64,000 nt of DNA. Origin: a candidate division BRC1 bacterium HGW-BRC1-1 (GTDB taxonomy: Bacteria; Sumerlaeota; Sumerlaeia; Sumerlaeales; Sumerlaeaceae). The first letter of the stretch is position 1. Each line of letters begins with the position of its first letter. The notes under the pieces were generated by a model. It ran no database searches. It was not told where the DNA came from and saw only the letters and a list, made by a program, of their open reading frames with translations. The stretch covers positions 186,001 through 250,000 of the forward strand of contig PHCB01000001.1 of the NCBI GenBank assembly GCA_002842095.1, given 5' to 3'. Positions 1 through 8,629 of the stretch are shown here, in pieces. The position numbers and the translations under genes were made by a program.

Positions 1-120
1 CGTCCATTCCCATCAAAAACTATTTTTAAAAAAATCGACGTGCTGAACAAATATTTTTCAATGGCTTCGTTAAAGCTATTCAACAACGCAGCAAACAAAC
101 CAAACGAAAGAATCTGAAAA

Positions 121-702
121 ATGAAAAACTCATGGATCACCCGCATCGCAGTTCTCGCAGTCGCAGCATCGTTGAGCACCGTTAGCGCCCAGGCAGCAAG
201 CTGCGGCGCCGGTGGTGGAGCCGAAGCAGCAGCCCCTGCAGCCGGTGGCGAGAAGAAGGTCGAAGTCACGAAGGTTGCCGACGCTGCCAAGCCGTCGAAG
301 GACATCGTTGACACCGCAGTCGGTGCCGGTTCTTTCAATACCCTCGTCGCCGCAGTGAAGGCCGCCGGCCTGGTTGAAACCCTCAAGGGTGACGGACCGT
401 TCACCGTCTTTGCGCCCACGGATGAGGCTTTCGCCAAGCTCCCCAAGGAAACCCTTGCCGACCTTCTCAAGCCCGAGAACAAAGAGAAGCTGACCGCGAT
501 TCTGACCTACCATGTGGTTGCCGGCAACGTTAAGGCCGCCGACGTGGTGAAGCTGAAGAGCGCCAAAACCGTGAATGGTAAAGAAGTTAAGATCAGCGTT
601 GATGGCGACAAGGTGAAGGTCGACGACGCAAACGTCATTAAGACCGACATCGCCACCAGCAACGGCACCATCCACGTCATCGACGCAGTAATTCTCCCCT
701 GA
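121..702 (+). CDS. Secreted fasciclin (FAS1) domain protein
   Basis: A 193-residue exported protein with one FAS1 domain. Residues 1-26 form a signal peptide (hydrophobic core, then an AQA cleavage site), followed by an Ala/Gly/Pro-rich linker with a single Cys at 28. The FAS1 domain spans about residues 58-193: the [11 protein letters not shown] box is at 94-104, the central YH pair at 130-131, and a C-terminal [13 protein letters not shown] box ends the protein. FAS1 domains are usually adhesion or matrix modules; the substrate here is unknown. The gene is monocistronic, closed by a strong terminator about 50 bases downstream. The 120 bases upstream are AT-rich and hold no gene. Confidence 0.93.
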   Translation: MKNSWITRIAVLAVAASLSTVSAQAASCGAGGGAEAAAPAAGGEKKVEVTKVADAAKPSKDIVDTAVGAGSFNTLVAAVKAAGLVETLKGDGPFTVFAPTDEAFAKLPKETLADLLKPENKEKLTAILTYHVVAGNVKAADVVKLKSAKTVNGKEVKISVDGDKVKVDDANVIKTDIATSNGTIHVIDAVILP

Positions 703-755
703 CCCCTGATTTCTCCGAATCAAATGCAGTAGAAGCATCTGATTCCCCCACCAGG

Positions 756-790
756 GCGGTGCGACCTTCGAGTCGCACCGCTTCTTTTTT
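756..790 (+). terminator. Rho-independent terminator after the fasciclin gene
   Basis: A perfect 10-bp stem (GCGGTGCGAC with GTCGCACCGC, 756-765 and 772-781) with a 6-base loop is followed by a T-rich run. It separates the fasciclin gene from the redox-sensing set. Confidence 0.9.
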
Positions 791-832
791 GTGCCCCCTT
801 GACCCTGCTTGACATGACCGCGTTACACCCCG

Positions 833-1111
833 ATGCCTGCACCCATGAATGCGAAAGAACCACTCTGGCTTTGCATGGGTTCCGCCTGTCATCAACGCGG
901 GGTGTATGACATCCTGCCGCATTTGCAGCGCTTGCTCTGCGAACATCAGCTCGATCGCGTTATCGAACTGAAGGGTTCATTCTGTCTCGGACCATGCGTG
1001 AATGGCAGCGTGCTCAAGTTCCGTGAAACACTCTTCATCAACATTACGCCGGAAAACCTCCGCGTCCGCTTCACGATGGAAATGCTCAGACATCTCAAAG
1101 CAGCATTGTAA
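833..1111 (+). CDS. Thioredoxin-like [2Fe-2S] ferredoxin domain protein
   Basis: A 92-residue stand-alone thioredoxin-fold ferredoxin of the NuoE/HoxE C-terminal type. Four Cys ligands are visible at 14, 19, 51 and 55 (CMGSAC and CLGPC), the usual spacing for a 2Fe-2S cluster. In other bacteria such proteins sit in operons of bifurcating or sensory [FeFe]-hydrogenases and pass electrons to or from a partner. Here it is 21 bases upstream of a PAS protein and close to a SpoIIE phosphatase, so it is probably the redox input of a signalling set. No hydrogenase gene is in the window. ATG 833 was used; ATG 845 is also possible because the Cys motif begins later. Confidence 0.85.
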   Translation: MPAPMNAKEPLWLCMGSACHQRGVYDILPHLQRLLCEHQLDRVIELKGSFCLGPCVNGSVLKFRETLFINITPENLRVRFTMEMLRHLKAAL

Positions 1112-1132
1112 GAAAAGGGGAAATTCACTTCG

Positions 1133-1642
1133 ATGGAAACCAACCGAAAAACCCTTTGGGAATCGCTTTGGGATTACGACCCCAACGGCCTCATTGTCTT
1201 CGACAAGGACCTCATCGTGCGGGTCGTGAACCCGGCTTTCTGTCGAATGTTCGGAGTAACCCCGGACGAAATCGTGGGCAAACACGCCGGGGTGGTGATG
1301 GACGACGCTGAAGAACTGTCAGCGATGTTGAAGCGCCCCGAAGGTACGCTGCCCCACCGCGAAAAATATTATGCGAAGCAGGACCTGGCCGTGCGTCAGG
1401 TTGTTTTCCCCGTGGAGGACGAGGGCATCATCGCCTGCATCCTCGTGGACCACACCCACGACTTCAAGCTGCGCCGCGAGATGCTGACACGCAAACAACA
1501 GACCATAGCCCGGGTGCAGGAGGTGGTGGACAAGCAGATGAAGGTGGCCCAGGAAATTGCTGGCCTGCTGGGAGAAACCACTGCCGAAACCAAGGTCAGC
1601 CTGATCAAGATTGTCGAACTCGTGGAGAAGGAAAACTTCTGA
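1133..1642 (+). CDS. PAS domain sensor protein with C-terminal coiled coil
   Basis: A 169-residue soluble protein. Residues about 10-110 form a PAS fold (GLIVFDKDLIVRVVNPAFCRMFG, then a DEIVGK segment). Residues about 115-169 are helical with heptad-like spacing, but no kinase domain follows. A single Cys (Cys43) lies in the PAS core. It is downstream of the 2Fe-2S ferredoxin and directly upstream of the SpoIIE phosphatase, so it likely relays a redox or ligand signal to the phosphatase. In related operons I recall this PAS region being fused to a sensory [FeFe]-hydrogenase; here it stands alone. An AGGGGAAA sequence upstream is a plausible ribosome site. Confidence 0.85.
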   Translation: METNRKTLWESLWDYDPNGLIVFDKDLIVRVVNPAFCRMFGVTPDEIVGKHAGVVMDDAEELSAMLKRPEGTLPHREKYYAKQDLAVRQVVFPVEDEGIIACILVDHTHDFKLRREMLTRKQQTIARVQEVVDKQMKVAQEIAGLLGETTAETKVSLIKIVELVEKENF

Positions 1643-1643
1643 C

Positions 1644-2804
1644 TTGCACGATTTTCTCGACATCCACGACAGCAGCCTCTTCCGCCATGGGGAGGAACTG
1701 TGCGGCGATCAGGTGAGACTCGTGCAAGCCGGCGACCGCACCATCGCCATTCTATCCGATGGCCTGGGCAGCGGCGTAAAAGCCTGCATCCTCGCGACTC
1801 TCACCTCGCAAATTATCGCCACGATGCTGGGCGCCGAGGCACCACTGGATGAAGTGCTGAGCACCGTCATAGGCACCCTGCCGATGTGCAAAGTGCGGGA
1901 AATTGCCTACGCGACTTTCACCGTCGTGGAGGTGAATCAAGTAACCCTTGAAGTGCGCGTCATCAATTTCGACAACCCACCGATCCTCTATCTGAAAGCC
2001 GGACATCCTGCGAAGCTCCAGCACCGCGTCGAGAAAATCCTCGATCGCGACGTGATCATTTCCGAGGGCCGACTGGAGCGCGGAGATTTTCTGGCGGCCC
2101 TGAGCGACGGCGTGCTGCACGCGGGACTGGGTGGCGCAATGAACTTCGGCTGGGGCCGCGACAACGTGCTCAAGTTCACCGAACAGACCATGTTGCACAA
2201 CCCCGGCAGCGCGCGGGCGATCGTAACGCGGGTTCTGAACGAAGTGAACCGCCTCTACCATGACGAACCCGGTGACGATGCCACCATCATGGGCGTCTAT
2301 GTGCGCGCCCGCAAGTCTCTCATGGTCTTCACCGGCCCGCCATTGAAGGAAGAGGACGATCGCGGGGCGTGCGATAAATTGTTCGCCTTCGCCGGGCGTC
2401 GCGTGGTTTGCGGCGGCACGACCACAAACATTGTGGGCAATTATCTGGGTATGACCATCGAAGCGGACATCTCCACCATGCGCCGCAATTTACCGCCGGT
2501 CGGATACGTAAAGGACGTCGATTTGCTGACGGAGGGAATCCTGACGATGGCGCGCACCCTCGAGATTATGCGCGAGGTGAAGGGCGACATCACGCGCCTG
2601 CCCGAGGACCGCAATGGTGCCGTGCTGCTGGCCACCGAACTATTGGAAGCCGATTACATCGAGTTCCTCGTGGGGCAGAGCATCAGCGAATATTACCAGA
2701 ACCCCCTGCTGCCGCGCAACATTTCCATCCGCGTGAGCCTGGTAAAGGAAGTGGTCGAGTTCCTGCGCGAAGTCCGCAAGGAAGTCGTGGTGGATTATAT
2801 CTGA
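1644..2804 (+). CDS. SpoIIE-family PP2C-type serine phosphatase
   Basis: A PPM/SpoIIE phosphatase of about 386 residues. Acidic metal-binding segments are visible: DGLGSG near the N-terminus, SDGVLHAG mid-domain and GDDATIMGVYV at its end (about residues 1-235). The remaining 150 residues form a second conserved domain of unknown role. I chose the TTG at 1644, one base after the PAS stop, because a GAGAAGGA ribosome site lies just upstream and relatives, as I recall them, begin close to the HGEELCGD motif; an ATG at 1611 would overlap the PAS gene by 32 bases with an unrelated N-terminus. The family dephosphorylates STAS-type antagonists, so the STAS protein at 62088-62909 is a conceivable but distant partner. 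Confidence 0.88.
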   Translation: MHDFLDIHDSSLFRHGEELCGDQVRLVQAGDRTIAILSDGLGSGVKACILATLTSQIIATMLGAEAPLDEVLSTVIGTLPMCKVREIAYATFTVVEVNQVTLEVRVINFDNPPILYLKAGHPAKLQHRVEKILDRDVIISEGRLERGDFLAALSDGVLHAGLGGAMNFGWGRDNVLKFTEQTMLHNPGSARAIVTRVLNEVNRLYHDEPGDDATIMGVYVRARKSLMVFTGPPLKEEDDRGACDKLFAFAGRRVVCGGTTTNIVGNYLGMTIEADISTMRRNLPPVGYVKDVDLLTEGILTMARTLEIMREVKGDITRLPEDRNGAVLLATELLEADYIEFLVGQSISEYYQNPLLPRNISIRVSLVKEVVEFLREVRKEVVVDYI

Positions 2805-2841
2805 CTCCAGCCGCCCTTGATTCGCGACTGTTGGAAACCAG

Positions 2842-3435
2842 CTACATCCGGCCGCCACCGAGCATGATCACATCGCCCTCGCTCAGGGTGCCGTTGGTGG
2901 CGTCGTAAGATCCGCGGACGTAAGCACCGTCCTGCTGAGCCGTTGGGTGAGCCATGCAATAGTTGCCAAAAAGAATGTAGCGATCGGGTCCGCGACCCGA
3001 CACCGAGAAGACAGAGCCACGATACATCTTTGTGCCGAAAATGGGGGCGCTTCCAAAGTACAAGTTACCCGGTGCATAGGAATAAGCGGGATCGATGAAA
3101 GGCAATCCATTGCCCTCGGGCTGGCCGGCCCGGGCAAATGGATCGTGCGGGATGGTCGTTATGTACGCCACCGGCGATGTGACCGCCTTCAGTCGATAGG
3201 TGAACGGAGTCAACACGTCGAAGGTCGATGGAAACGATGGGTTGCCCACTGGGGGATACAGGTTGTTTTCCGTGCGGTACGCCTCGAGAGCGACCTTCAG
3301 GCTTCGCAGATCGGTCTTGGTGCGGGAGACCTTCGCCCGCACCTGAGCTTCCATGAAGTTGGGGACGGCAATGGCCGCGAGGATGGCAATGATGGCAACC
3401 ACGATCAATAGTTCGATCAGGGTAAAACCGCGCAT
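2842..3435 (-). CDS. Type II secretion/type IV pseudopilin (PulG-like)
   Basis: A pseudopilin of about 197 residues. The start at 3435 (MAMRGFTLIELL) places a short leader before the prepilin peptidase site G/FTLIE, with Glu at mature position 5. A hydrophobic helix and a charged EAQVRAKVSRTKTDLR segment follow; this stretch is nearly identical in the three other pseudopilins of the window. The C-terminal half holds a GRGPDRYILFG loop and a DATNGTLSEGDVI ending, resembling the calcium-site loop region of major pseudopilins. Longer N-termini are possible but would put an unlikely segment before the leader. No secretion ATPase or other assembly gene is adjacent. Confidence 0.9.
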   Translation of the reverse strand: MRGFTLIELLIVVAIIAILAAIAVPNFMEAQVRAKVSRTKTDLRSLKVALEAYRTENNLYPPVGNPSFPSTFDVLTPFTYRLKAVTSPVAYITTIPHDPFARAGQPEGNGLPFIDPAYSYAPGNLYFGSAPIFGTKMYRGSVFSVSGRGPDRYILFGNYCMAHPTAQQDGAYVRGSYDATNGTLSEGDVIMLGGGRM

Positions 3436-3539
3436 GGCCATCATGGGGAAAAGTGCGCGGACGGGGGCCATGGGGCACCCCCCGCCGCGACTCTGCCAAT
3501 ATGTCGTCAATCGAGACATCACAGGCGTAAAGACCTCTT

Positions 3540-5090
3540 TCAGTAAACGGACCAGTCCGTCACGGCGGCTGTCGTCGTGGGGATCGTGATGTCGTCGTAG
3601 TAAACGTATGGATCAACCGTTTCGAAATAAATATGCGCCAGAGGGTCAACCGTGCGCCAGTTCGAGTAGCCACCCGAGGAAGCCGAGTCCGCCATCAAAC
3701 GCAGTTTCGGAGAATCAGAAAGACCGGGGCCCTTGAAGGCGCCGCTGCTGAAGCCGTCGATGGAAATCGTGCTGTCCGCATTGGTCATAGTAATCACCAC
3801 CTCGTGCCATCCGATGGTCCGGTTGCCGAAGACGCGTGATTCAAATCCCGCCGATGTTCCGGGAACGGGACGAATGGTGAGGAAGTAGTTGGGGCCACCG
3901 GGCGTCGGGTCGCTCGACATGGGGTAAGGGAAATTCCAAACCTCCGCGGCGAGGAAGTTCTCCGGGTTGCTGCCACTCTCGACCATGAAGCTGGCGCCGA
4001 ACAGCGTTTGCAGCGCTTCCGGCCCGCGCGCGTCATAGAACCAGAAACTCACCTGACCGTTCTCCGGAACACCGGAGAGATCGAAAGCGACGCTCTTGAA
4101 AGGTTCGGGGTTGTTTTTGAAGTAAGCAACATTGGAGCCGCCGTGGGCGATTCCCGTCGTCTGGGGTTCCCATTGGTTCACGAAGTCTGCCATGCGGGTG
4201 TTATCATTGGCGGGAATCAAGACCGGATGAGGGATAAGGAATGTGTCGTATTCGCCCGATTCAAAACCGTTTGTGTGAGAGGCAACGGCGGGGGTGACCG
4301 CATTGATCGCTATGTCATCGAAGTAGATCCAGCTTTTTGCAGCCACCTGCGCGAACTCGGTGCCGGGGGCCGTGGTGACCCAGTTTGGCATATAGCCCGG
4401 AGGCAGACCGGGCGTGCCAACCGGCGCGCTGCCATTGGCCGCAGAACCATTCATGAAACGCAGCCGAAGGGTTTTATCGCCACCGGGGCCGCCCACATCG
4501 ACCGCAGCGATTCCGTCAACGCTGAGCGTAGAGGCGGTAGCGCCGACAGTGAACGTGACCTGATGCCAACCCACAGAGCGGCCCACTGTGCTGGCTGCCC
4601 CCGACTCAAAGTTGTCACCAATGGTGCCACGATCAACCGAACCCTCGGTGCCGTAATAACGGCCACCGCCGTAAGCGAGTTCGTTCACTTCGATGGCCAC
4701 GAAATCTGATGGGTTGTTCTTGTCCTCAAGGATAATGGAACCGGAGGCTCTGGCCGCCAGAGGATTCGGGTTGAAAGCAGCCATGCCGCGCTCGTCATAA
4801 AACCAGACAGAGACGGTGCCTGTCTCCAGAACCGTGGGAGCAACGTCGTACGTGAAACTTTCAAAGAAACCCGCCCCCGGCTCAACAAACTTCAATGACT
4901 TGGTTCCGCCATGGGCCTGATCCGCGGTGGGTGCAAAGAACTTAACATCTCCCGAAACAATGGGGGATGAAAGCGGATTGGATGCCTCAAAATCGAAGAC
5001 AATCGGGGCCGCTTTGGCTGAAGTACCAAGGCCGAGTATCAGAAGTATGGTGGCAAAAAACATGCTTCCCGGAAGCGTTTGAAATTTCAT
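3540..5090 (-). CDS. Secreted protein with two tandem jelly-roll-like domains
   Basis: A 516-residue exported protein, not recognised as a named family. Residues 1-27 are a signal peptide ending AKA. The rest is an internal duplication: about residues 30-260 and 270-510 each contain VS(V/F)WFYD(E/D)RG, a YYG/YFLT segment, GWH(Q/E)V with a following beta strand and an S(V/I)DG turn, the pattern of concanavalin-like carbohydrate-binding or LamG-type modules. Each repeat ends with a YFDDI/YYDDI strand. No catalytic motif, no PEP-CTERM tail and no transmembrane anchor are visible. It lies just upstream of the pseudopilin gene on the same strand, so export through that machinery is possible. Confidence 0.8.
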   Translation of the reverse strand: MKFQTLPGSMFFATILLILGLGTSAKAAPIVFDFEASNPLSSPIVSGDVKFFAPTADQAHGGTKSLKFVEPGAGFFESFTYDVAPTVLETGTVSVWFYDERGMAAFNPNPLAARASGSIILEDKNNPSDFVAIEVNELAYGGGRYYGTEGSVDRGTIGDNFESGAASTVGRSVGWHQVTFTVGATASTLSVDGIAAVDVGGPGGDKTLRLRFMNGSAANGSAPVGTPGLPPGYMPNWVTTAPGTEFAQVAAKSWIYFDDIAINAVTPAVASHTNGFESGEYDTFLIPHPVLIPANDNTRMADFVNQWEPQTTGIAHGGSNVAYFKNNPEPFKSVAFDLSGVPENGQVSFWFYDARGPEALQTLFGASFMVESGSNPENFLAAEVWNFPYPMSSDPTPGGPNYFLTIRPVPGTSAGFESRVFGNRTIGWHEVVITMTNADSTISIDGFSSGAFKGPGLSDSPKLRLMADSASSGGYSNWRTVDPLAHIYFETVDPYVYYDDITIPTTTAAVTDWSVY

Positions 5091-5186
5091 TTTGTGCGTA
5101 TTGCTCCTTGCGCGTAAGTTTGTACGAATGGGTGAGCTTCATGGTCGGTGGATCATGAGGACAAGATAATACCTGAATCAGCGGAT

Positions 5187-5834
5187 CTAGGACTCCGCTG
5201 GTTGATATATCTCACGATACAGATTCCCCATCACGCGGAATGTATTCGAAGCAGAAGCCAGAATTGCTTCGCGCTGCTTCGCTGATAGCCCCAGGTTGTT
5301 CATACACTCCACAAACTCGCGCCACCGCGGCATCAAGTCGCGTCCGTGTGGCACCATCGCCCCAGTACCTTCGCTGCCTTCAATTTCGTAAGATTCCTGC
5401 ACCTTTACGCGTAGCATGCTCGCGCCCATGTTGCTGCCTTCGAGCACATAAAAAATCCCCAGAAGATTTACCGGATCCGCGTCCTCGGCGTCCTTCACCA
5501 GGCGACAGAATTCCTGAACGGATTTCAGATCTTCCGCGCTGCGATCGGAAGCGACCCCAAAGTATTCCACGTCTGAATCGTACAGATGAGCAAAGTGATG
5601 ATAAGGGCGGATGCATGCCGCGATGGCAGGATGATCAGCATTGGTCTGCAGGTGCTTTTCGATGCAGGCACGAATCGCCTGCAAGGGACGAAGCGACGCG
5701 GCGAAGACTTCCCTCGGCAATGTTCCCGCCATCAGGTCACGCATGAAAAACTGGTCCTCGGCGTCATCATGCGCGGAACGCGTATCCGTTTTCAGGCGCT
5801 CCATAATGGGGCGTTCATTCACAGCTTCTGTCAT
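5187..5834 (-). CDS. Heme oxygenase-like protein
   Basis: A 215-residue all-helical protein of the biliverdin-producing heme oxygenase family, which opens heme to release iron, CO and a bilin. The proximal heme ligand is expected at His22 in LKTDTRSAHDDAE, and the distal-helix signature is LLGIFYVLEGSNMGAS, here conserved. Length is normal for bacterial HO. The start is supported by a GAGG ribosome site 8 bases upstream. No bilin reductase, phytochrome or heme-uptake gene is nearby, so an iron-recycling role is an inference; hemW, the next gene upstream on this strand, is also heme-related but 317 bases away. Confidence 0.87.
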   Translation of the reverse strand: MTEAVNERPIMERLKTDTRSAHDDAEDQFFMRDLMAGTLPREVFAASLRPLQAIRACIEKHLQTNADHPAIAACIRPYHHFAHLYDSDVEYFGVASDRSAEDLKSVQEFCRLVKDAEDADPVNLLGIFYVLEGSNMGASMLRVKVQESYEIEGSEGTGAMVPHGRDLMPRWREFVECMNNLGLSAKQREAILASASNTFRVMGNLYREIYQPAES

Positions 5835-6151
5835 GTCAAGATCCTCAACTTGTGTGTTTGCATAAAACGAACCTTTGACGAGGGCGAAGATTTACCAACG
5901 GGAGTAAGTTGGTCCTATTTGTGTGTGTCATGTAAGGCGCGCCATCTTAATCAAAAGATACGCCAAGGCTCCCACCATGGCGTTTTGGTTTCAATCCCCT
6001 TTTGCAAGGCCTGGGCCAGAAACATCAAAAAACACAGACCGCTTTATCCATTCATGTTACGGTTGTTTCTGTTTATTAAATGTCGAACCCCTTGCGGTGG
6101 TTCATCGCCAGTGTGGTGGCTTATACCAGCCACTTCCCCCATCGCGGCAGC
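5835..6151. other. 317-base intergenic gap upstream of the heme oxygenase gene
   Basis: I see no supported gene here. An imperfect stem-loop at about 5936-5966 (GGCG and ATCTT pairing with AAGAT and CGCC) is present but has no T-run. The region probably holds the heme oxygenase promoter, but no convincing box could be assigned. Confidence 0.4.
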
Positions 6152-7306
6152 TCACACAAACAGCGCAGCAATTCCATCGGCGCGCAGCAAACCCTCGCTT
6201 GTCAGCCTCAGCAGACTGTCGTTTAACTCCACGAGACCCGCTTCCTGCAAACGAGCTAATGCAATTGCGTGGGTCTGGCGTACATCCGACCCCACACGCC
6301 CGGCGAACCAATCCAGATCAACGCCACGCAGAAGTCTCAGGGCCATGAAAAGATTTTCCGCGGCGAAAATCTCTGGGTCCGCTGCATCGTTTACGACTCG
6401 AAAAAGGCGGCCCTGCTCCACCGAGGCGGCATAACCACCCAGGTCGTGGGGGTTGGAATAGCGATGAGGCCACACAAGAGAATGCGCGCCGGCACCCAGA
6501 CCCACGCAGTCGTCGAGGGTCCAATATGCCGTGTTGTGACGCGATTCGCTCCCCGGCCGGGCGAAGTTGGACACCTCATATTGCGCCAGCCCTGCGGCCG
6601 CAGCCAGACACGCCACCTCAATAAACATTTCGGCACGATCGTCCTCTGATAATGCCACCACCTCCCCCGCACCCTCCGCCCGGGCCAGTTCGGTGCCATC
6701 TTTGAAGGTCAGTTCGTAAACGCTCAGATGGGCGGGCCCAAAGGAAAGCGCCTCCTCCACATCCCCGCGCAGAGCCGTGAGGTCCTGTCCGGGCCAGGCC
6801 GCGATCAGATCCACGGAGAGTGCCGTGTCACCGGCCACTTCCCGCACCGCTGTAATGGTTGTACGCGTGTCGTCGGCGGAGTGGCGACGGCCCGAGAGAT
6901 CAAGCCATCGTTGCGAGAAAGTCTGCGCTCCCACCGAAAACCGATTGATCCCCGCAGCAGCCAACTCCTCCACACCCGCGCGAGTCGTTGTCCCCGGCTG
7001 CATTTCCAGCGTGATTTCGCAATCGGACGCCACAGCGAATTCGCCGCGAACTCGATTGAGGAAATCGCCAATCACCCTCGGAGTGGTGAGGCTCGGGGTG
7101 CCTCCCCCCATGTAAATTGTGCGCAAGGGCGTCTCCGGTGAAACAGCCCCCTCTGCCCGCCATAACAGAAGTTCCTGCCATAAAAGATCAAACCATCGGG
7201 CCGCCAGAGGGTGAGTACCCTCGGCATCGGTAACTCGGAAAAAATCGCAATAACTGCATCGCTGACGACAAAAGGGAACATGCAGATAAACCGACGCAGC
7301 GGTCAT
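6152..7306 (-). CDS. hemW: HemW-type radical SAM heme chaperone
   Basis: A radical SAM protein of the HemN/HemW family, about 384 residues. CRQRCSYC (Cys13, Cys17, Cys20 from the chosen start) binds the 4Fe-4S cluster, and a GGGTPSL motif follows for SAM. An HNTAYW motif matches the HNxxYW heme-binding signature that separates HemW (heme chaperone) from true coproporphyrinogen dehydrogenase HemN. I chose the ATG at 7306, sixteen bases after the ruvC stop, because SVYLHVPFC normally begins the family; a start at 7423 would overlap ruvC by 101 bases. It looks co-transcribed with ruvC. Confidence 0.92.
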   Translation of the reverse strand: MTAASVYLHVPFCRQRCSYCDFFRVTDAEGTHPLAARWFDLLWQELLLWRAEGAVSPETPLRTIYMGGGTPSLTTPRVIGDFLNRVRGEFAVASDCEITLEMQPGTTTRAGVEELAAAGINRFSVGAQTFSQRWLDLSGRRHSADDTRTTITAVREVAGDTALSVDLIAAWPGQDLTALRGDVEEALSFGPAHLSVYELTFKDGTELARAEGAGEVVALSEDDRAEMFIEVACLAAAAGLAQYEVSNFARPGSESRHNTAYWTLDDCVGLGAGAHSLVWPHRYSNPHDLGGYAASVEQGRLFRVVNDAADPEIFAAENLFMALRLLRGVDLDWFAGRVGSDVRQTHAIALARLQEAGLVELNDSLLRLTSEGLLRADGIAALFV

Positions 7307-7322
7307 GACATGCCGCCGGGCA

Positions 7323-7880
7323 TCAACGCCATTTGCGCTTTCCACGGGCGGGCAGCGGTGCACCGGCCGCCGTGGCGAGAACTTTGAAATGCATCGAATG
7401 CGCATGGCAAAGGGCAACGGCAAGGGCGTCGGCGGCGTGATTACTCCACACGCCCTCCTGCTGGGCCAGAACCACCCTCACCATTTTCTCGACCTGTTGT
7501 TTCGTGGCGCGGCCGTAGCCCGTCACGGCCATTTTGATTTGAAGAGGGGTGTACTCCGCCAAAATAATTCCGGAGTTGGCCGTGGCCAGAATGCATGCAC
7601 CCCGCCCCTGAGCCACGGCAATGGCCGTGCGCACATTCGTGCAGAAAAACAAATCTTCGAGCGCCGCAATGGACGGCTGCCACGTTTCAATAACAGCGGC
7701 AAGACCGTCGTGAATCTGCTTCAAGCGCTGAGCAGTTTCCATGGTTGATGGCGTGGTAATGGTGCCCGCCGCCAAAAGACACGACTTGTTGCGGTCATGT
7801 TGGATGACGCCGTACCCCACATTGGCCAGACCCGGGTCGATGCCGATAATGCGCACCCCCGCAGTTCCGGGCGTGGTCAC
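7323..7880 (-). CDS. ruvC: Crossover junction endodeoxyribonuclease RuvC
   Basis: A 185-residue Holliday-junction resolvase. The catalytic acidic residues are in place: Asp15 in GIDPG, Glu75 in ALEDLFF, and His148/Asp151 in NHAADALAVALCH. It cuts four-way DNA junctions moved by RuvAB; ruvA and ruvB are not in the window. Its start overlaps the stop of the upstream acidic secreted protein gene by four bases (ATGA), so the two are translationally coupled, and hemW follows 16 bases downstream. The C-terminus has a short basic tail (ARGKRKWR). Confidence 0.96.
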   Translation of the reverse strand: MTTPGTAGVRIIGIDPGLANVGYGVIQHDRNKSCLLAAGTITTPSTMETAQRLKQIHDGLAAVIETWQPSIAALEDLFFCTNVRTAIAVAQGRGACILATANSGIILAEYTPLQIKMAVTGYGRATKQQVEKMVRVVLAQQEGVWSNHAADALAVALCHAHSMHFKVLATAAGAPLPARGKRKWR

Positions 7881-8584
7881 TCGTCGCCAGACTGTCCGGA
7901 TTGAGAGGCCGTTGCCTCGCCATCCTTTACAGAAGTGGAATCGGCCTCGCCCGCCACCTCTCCCTCGTCATTGATGGGATTATCCTCAATGATGATGCTG
8001 TCTCCAGAATCATCCGCTGTGGGCTTCTCGCCCGAGGTCGTTTCATCATCAGCAGAGGAGATCGGAACGATCTCGAGAGTCGGCGTGGAATCGTTATCGG
8101 GCGCGTTGTCCATGGTTGAGGTTGTTGCATCACCCGCATACCCGTTCAGGCTGTCCGACGTAACTGACGATGACGGGTTGAGACGCGTACGCCCCCGAAG
8201 GCGGGCACGAAAGTCCTCGGTTGCCGCGGCTGTGACCCGTTGCATTTGTTCGGGACTCAACAGCGTGGCGCGCTCGCTGTGAAATTCCTGAATGTCATCA
8301 GTGGTTGCGAAGCGAGCCATCGCAAATGCCCGCGCATCCATAAGCTGAAGACGTTCCATTTGCCCGGAAGTGACGCCTGCCTCGGCATACAATTTCTGCA
8401 ACTTCAACACTGCCGGATTTGTCATTTCCCGTTTAATATTTTCAGCAATAACTGCGTTATCGGGCCGGGCGAGGGCCTGCCCCCTCGGTTGCTCCTGAGC
8501 CATTGCCGAACTCGACAGGCATGACAAAACAAGCCAGGCCGCCCCCAGCGTCCACGACCACTTGCGACTCATGTCCGATGCCAT
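7877..8584 (-). CDS. Secreted protein with acidic, Ser/Thr-rich C-terminus
   Basis: A 235-residue protein I do not recognise. Residues 1-29 form a signal peptide (cleavage after AMA). Residues 30-130 are helical and moderately charged, with EQMQRV and EFHSERATLLS segments recalling small periplasmic Spy/CpxP-like or zinc-resistance helical proteins, though this is weak. From about residue 130 the chain becomes acidic, Ser/Thr/Asp/Glu-rich and probably disordered. An AAAAGGA ribosome site 8 bases upstream supports the start. The 4-base overlap with ruvC implies co-expression, an odd pairing of an exported protein with a resolvase. Confidence 0.75.
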   Translation of the reverse strand: MASDMSRKWSWTLGAAWLVLSCLSSSAMAQEQPRGQALARPDNAVIAENIKREMTNPAVLKLQKLYAEAGVTSGQMERLQLMDARAFAMARFATTDDIQEFHSERATLLSPEQMQRVTAAATEDFRARLRGRTRLNPSSSVTSDSLNGYAGDATTSTMDNAPDNDSTPTLEIVPISSADDETTSGEKPTADDSGDSIIIEDNPINDEGEVAGEADSTSVKDGEATASQSGQSGDE

Positions 8585-8629
8585 GCGTGAAGTCCTTTTT
8601 TCTCTCTCAAAAATACGTCGCTGTTCCCG

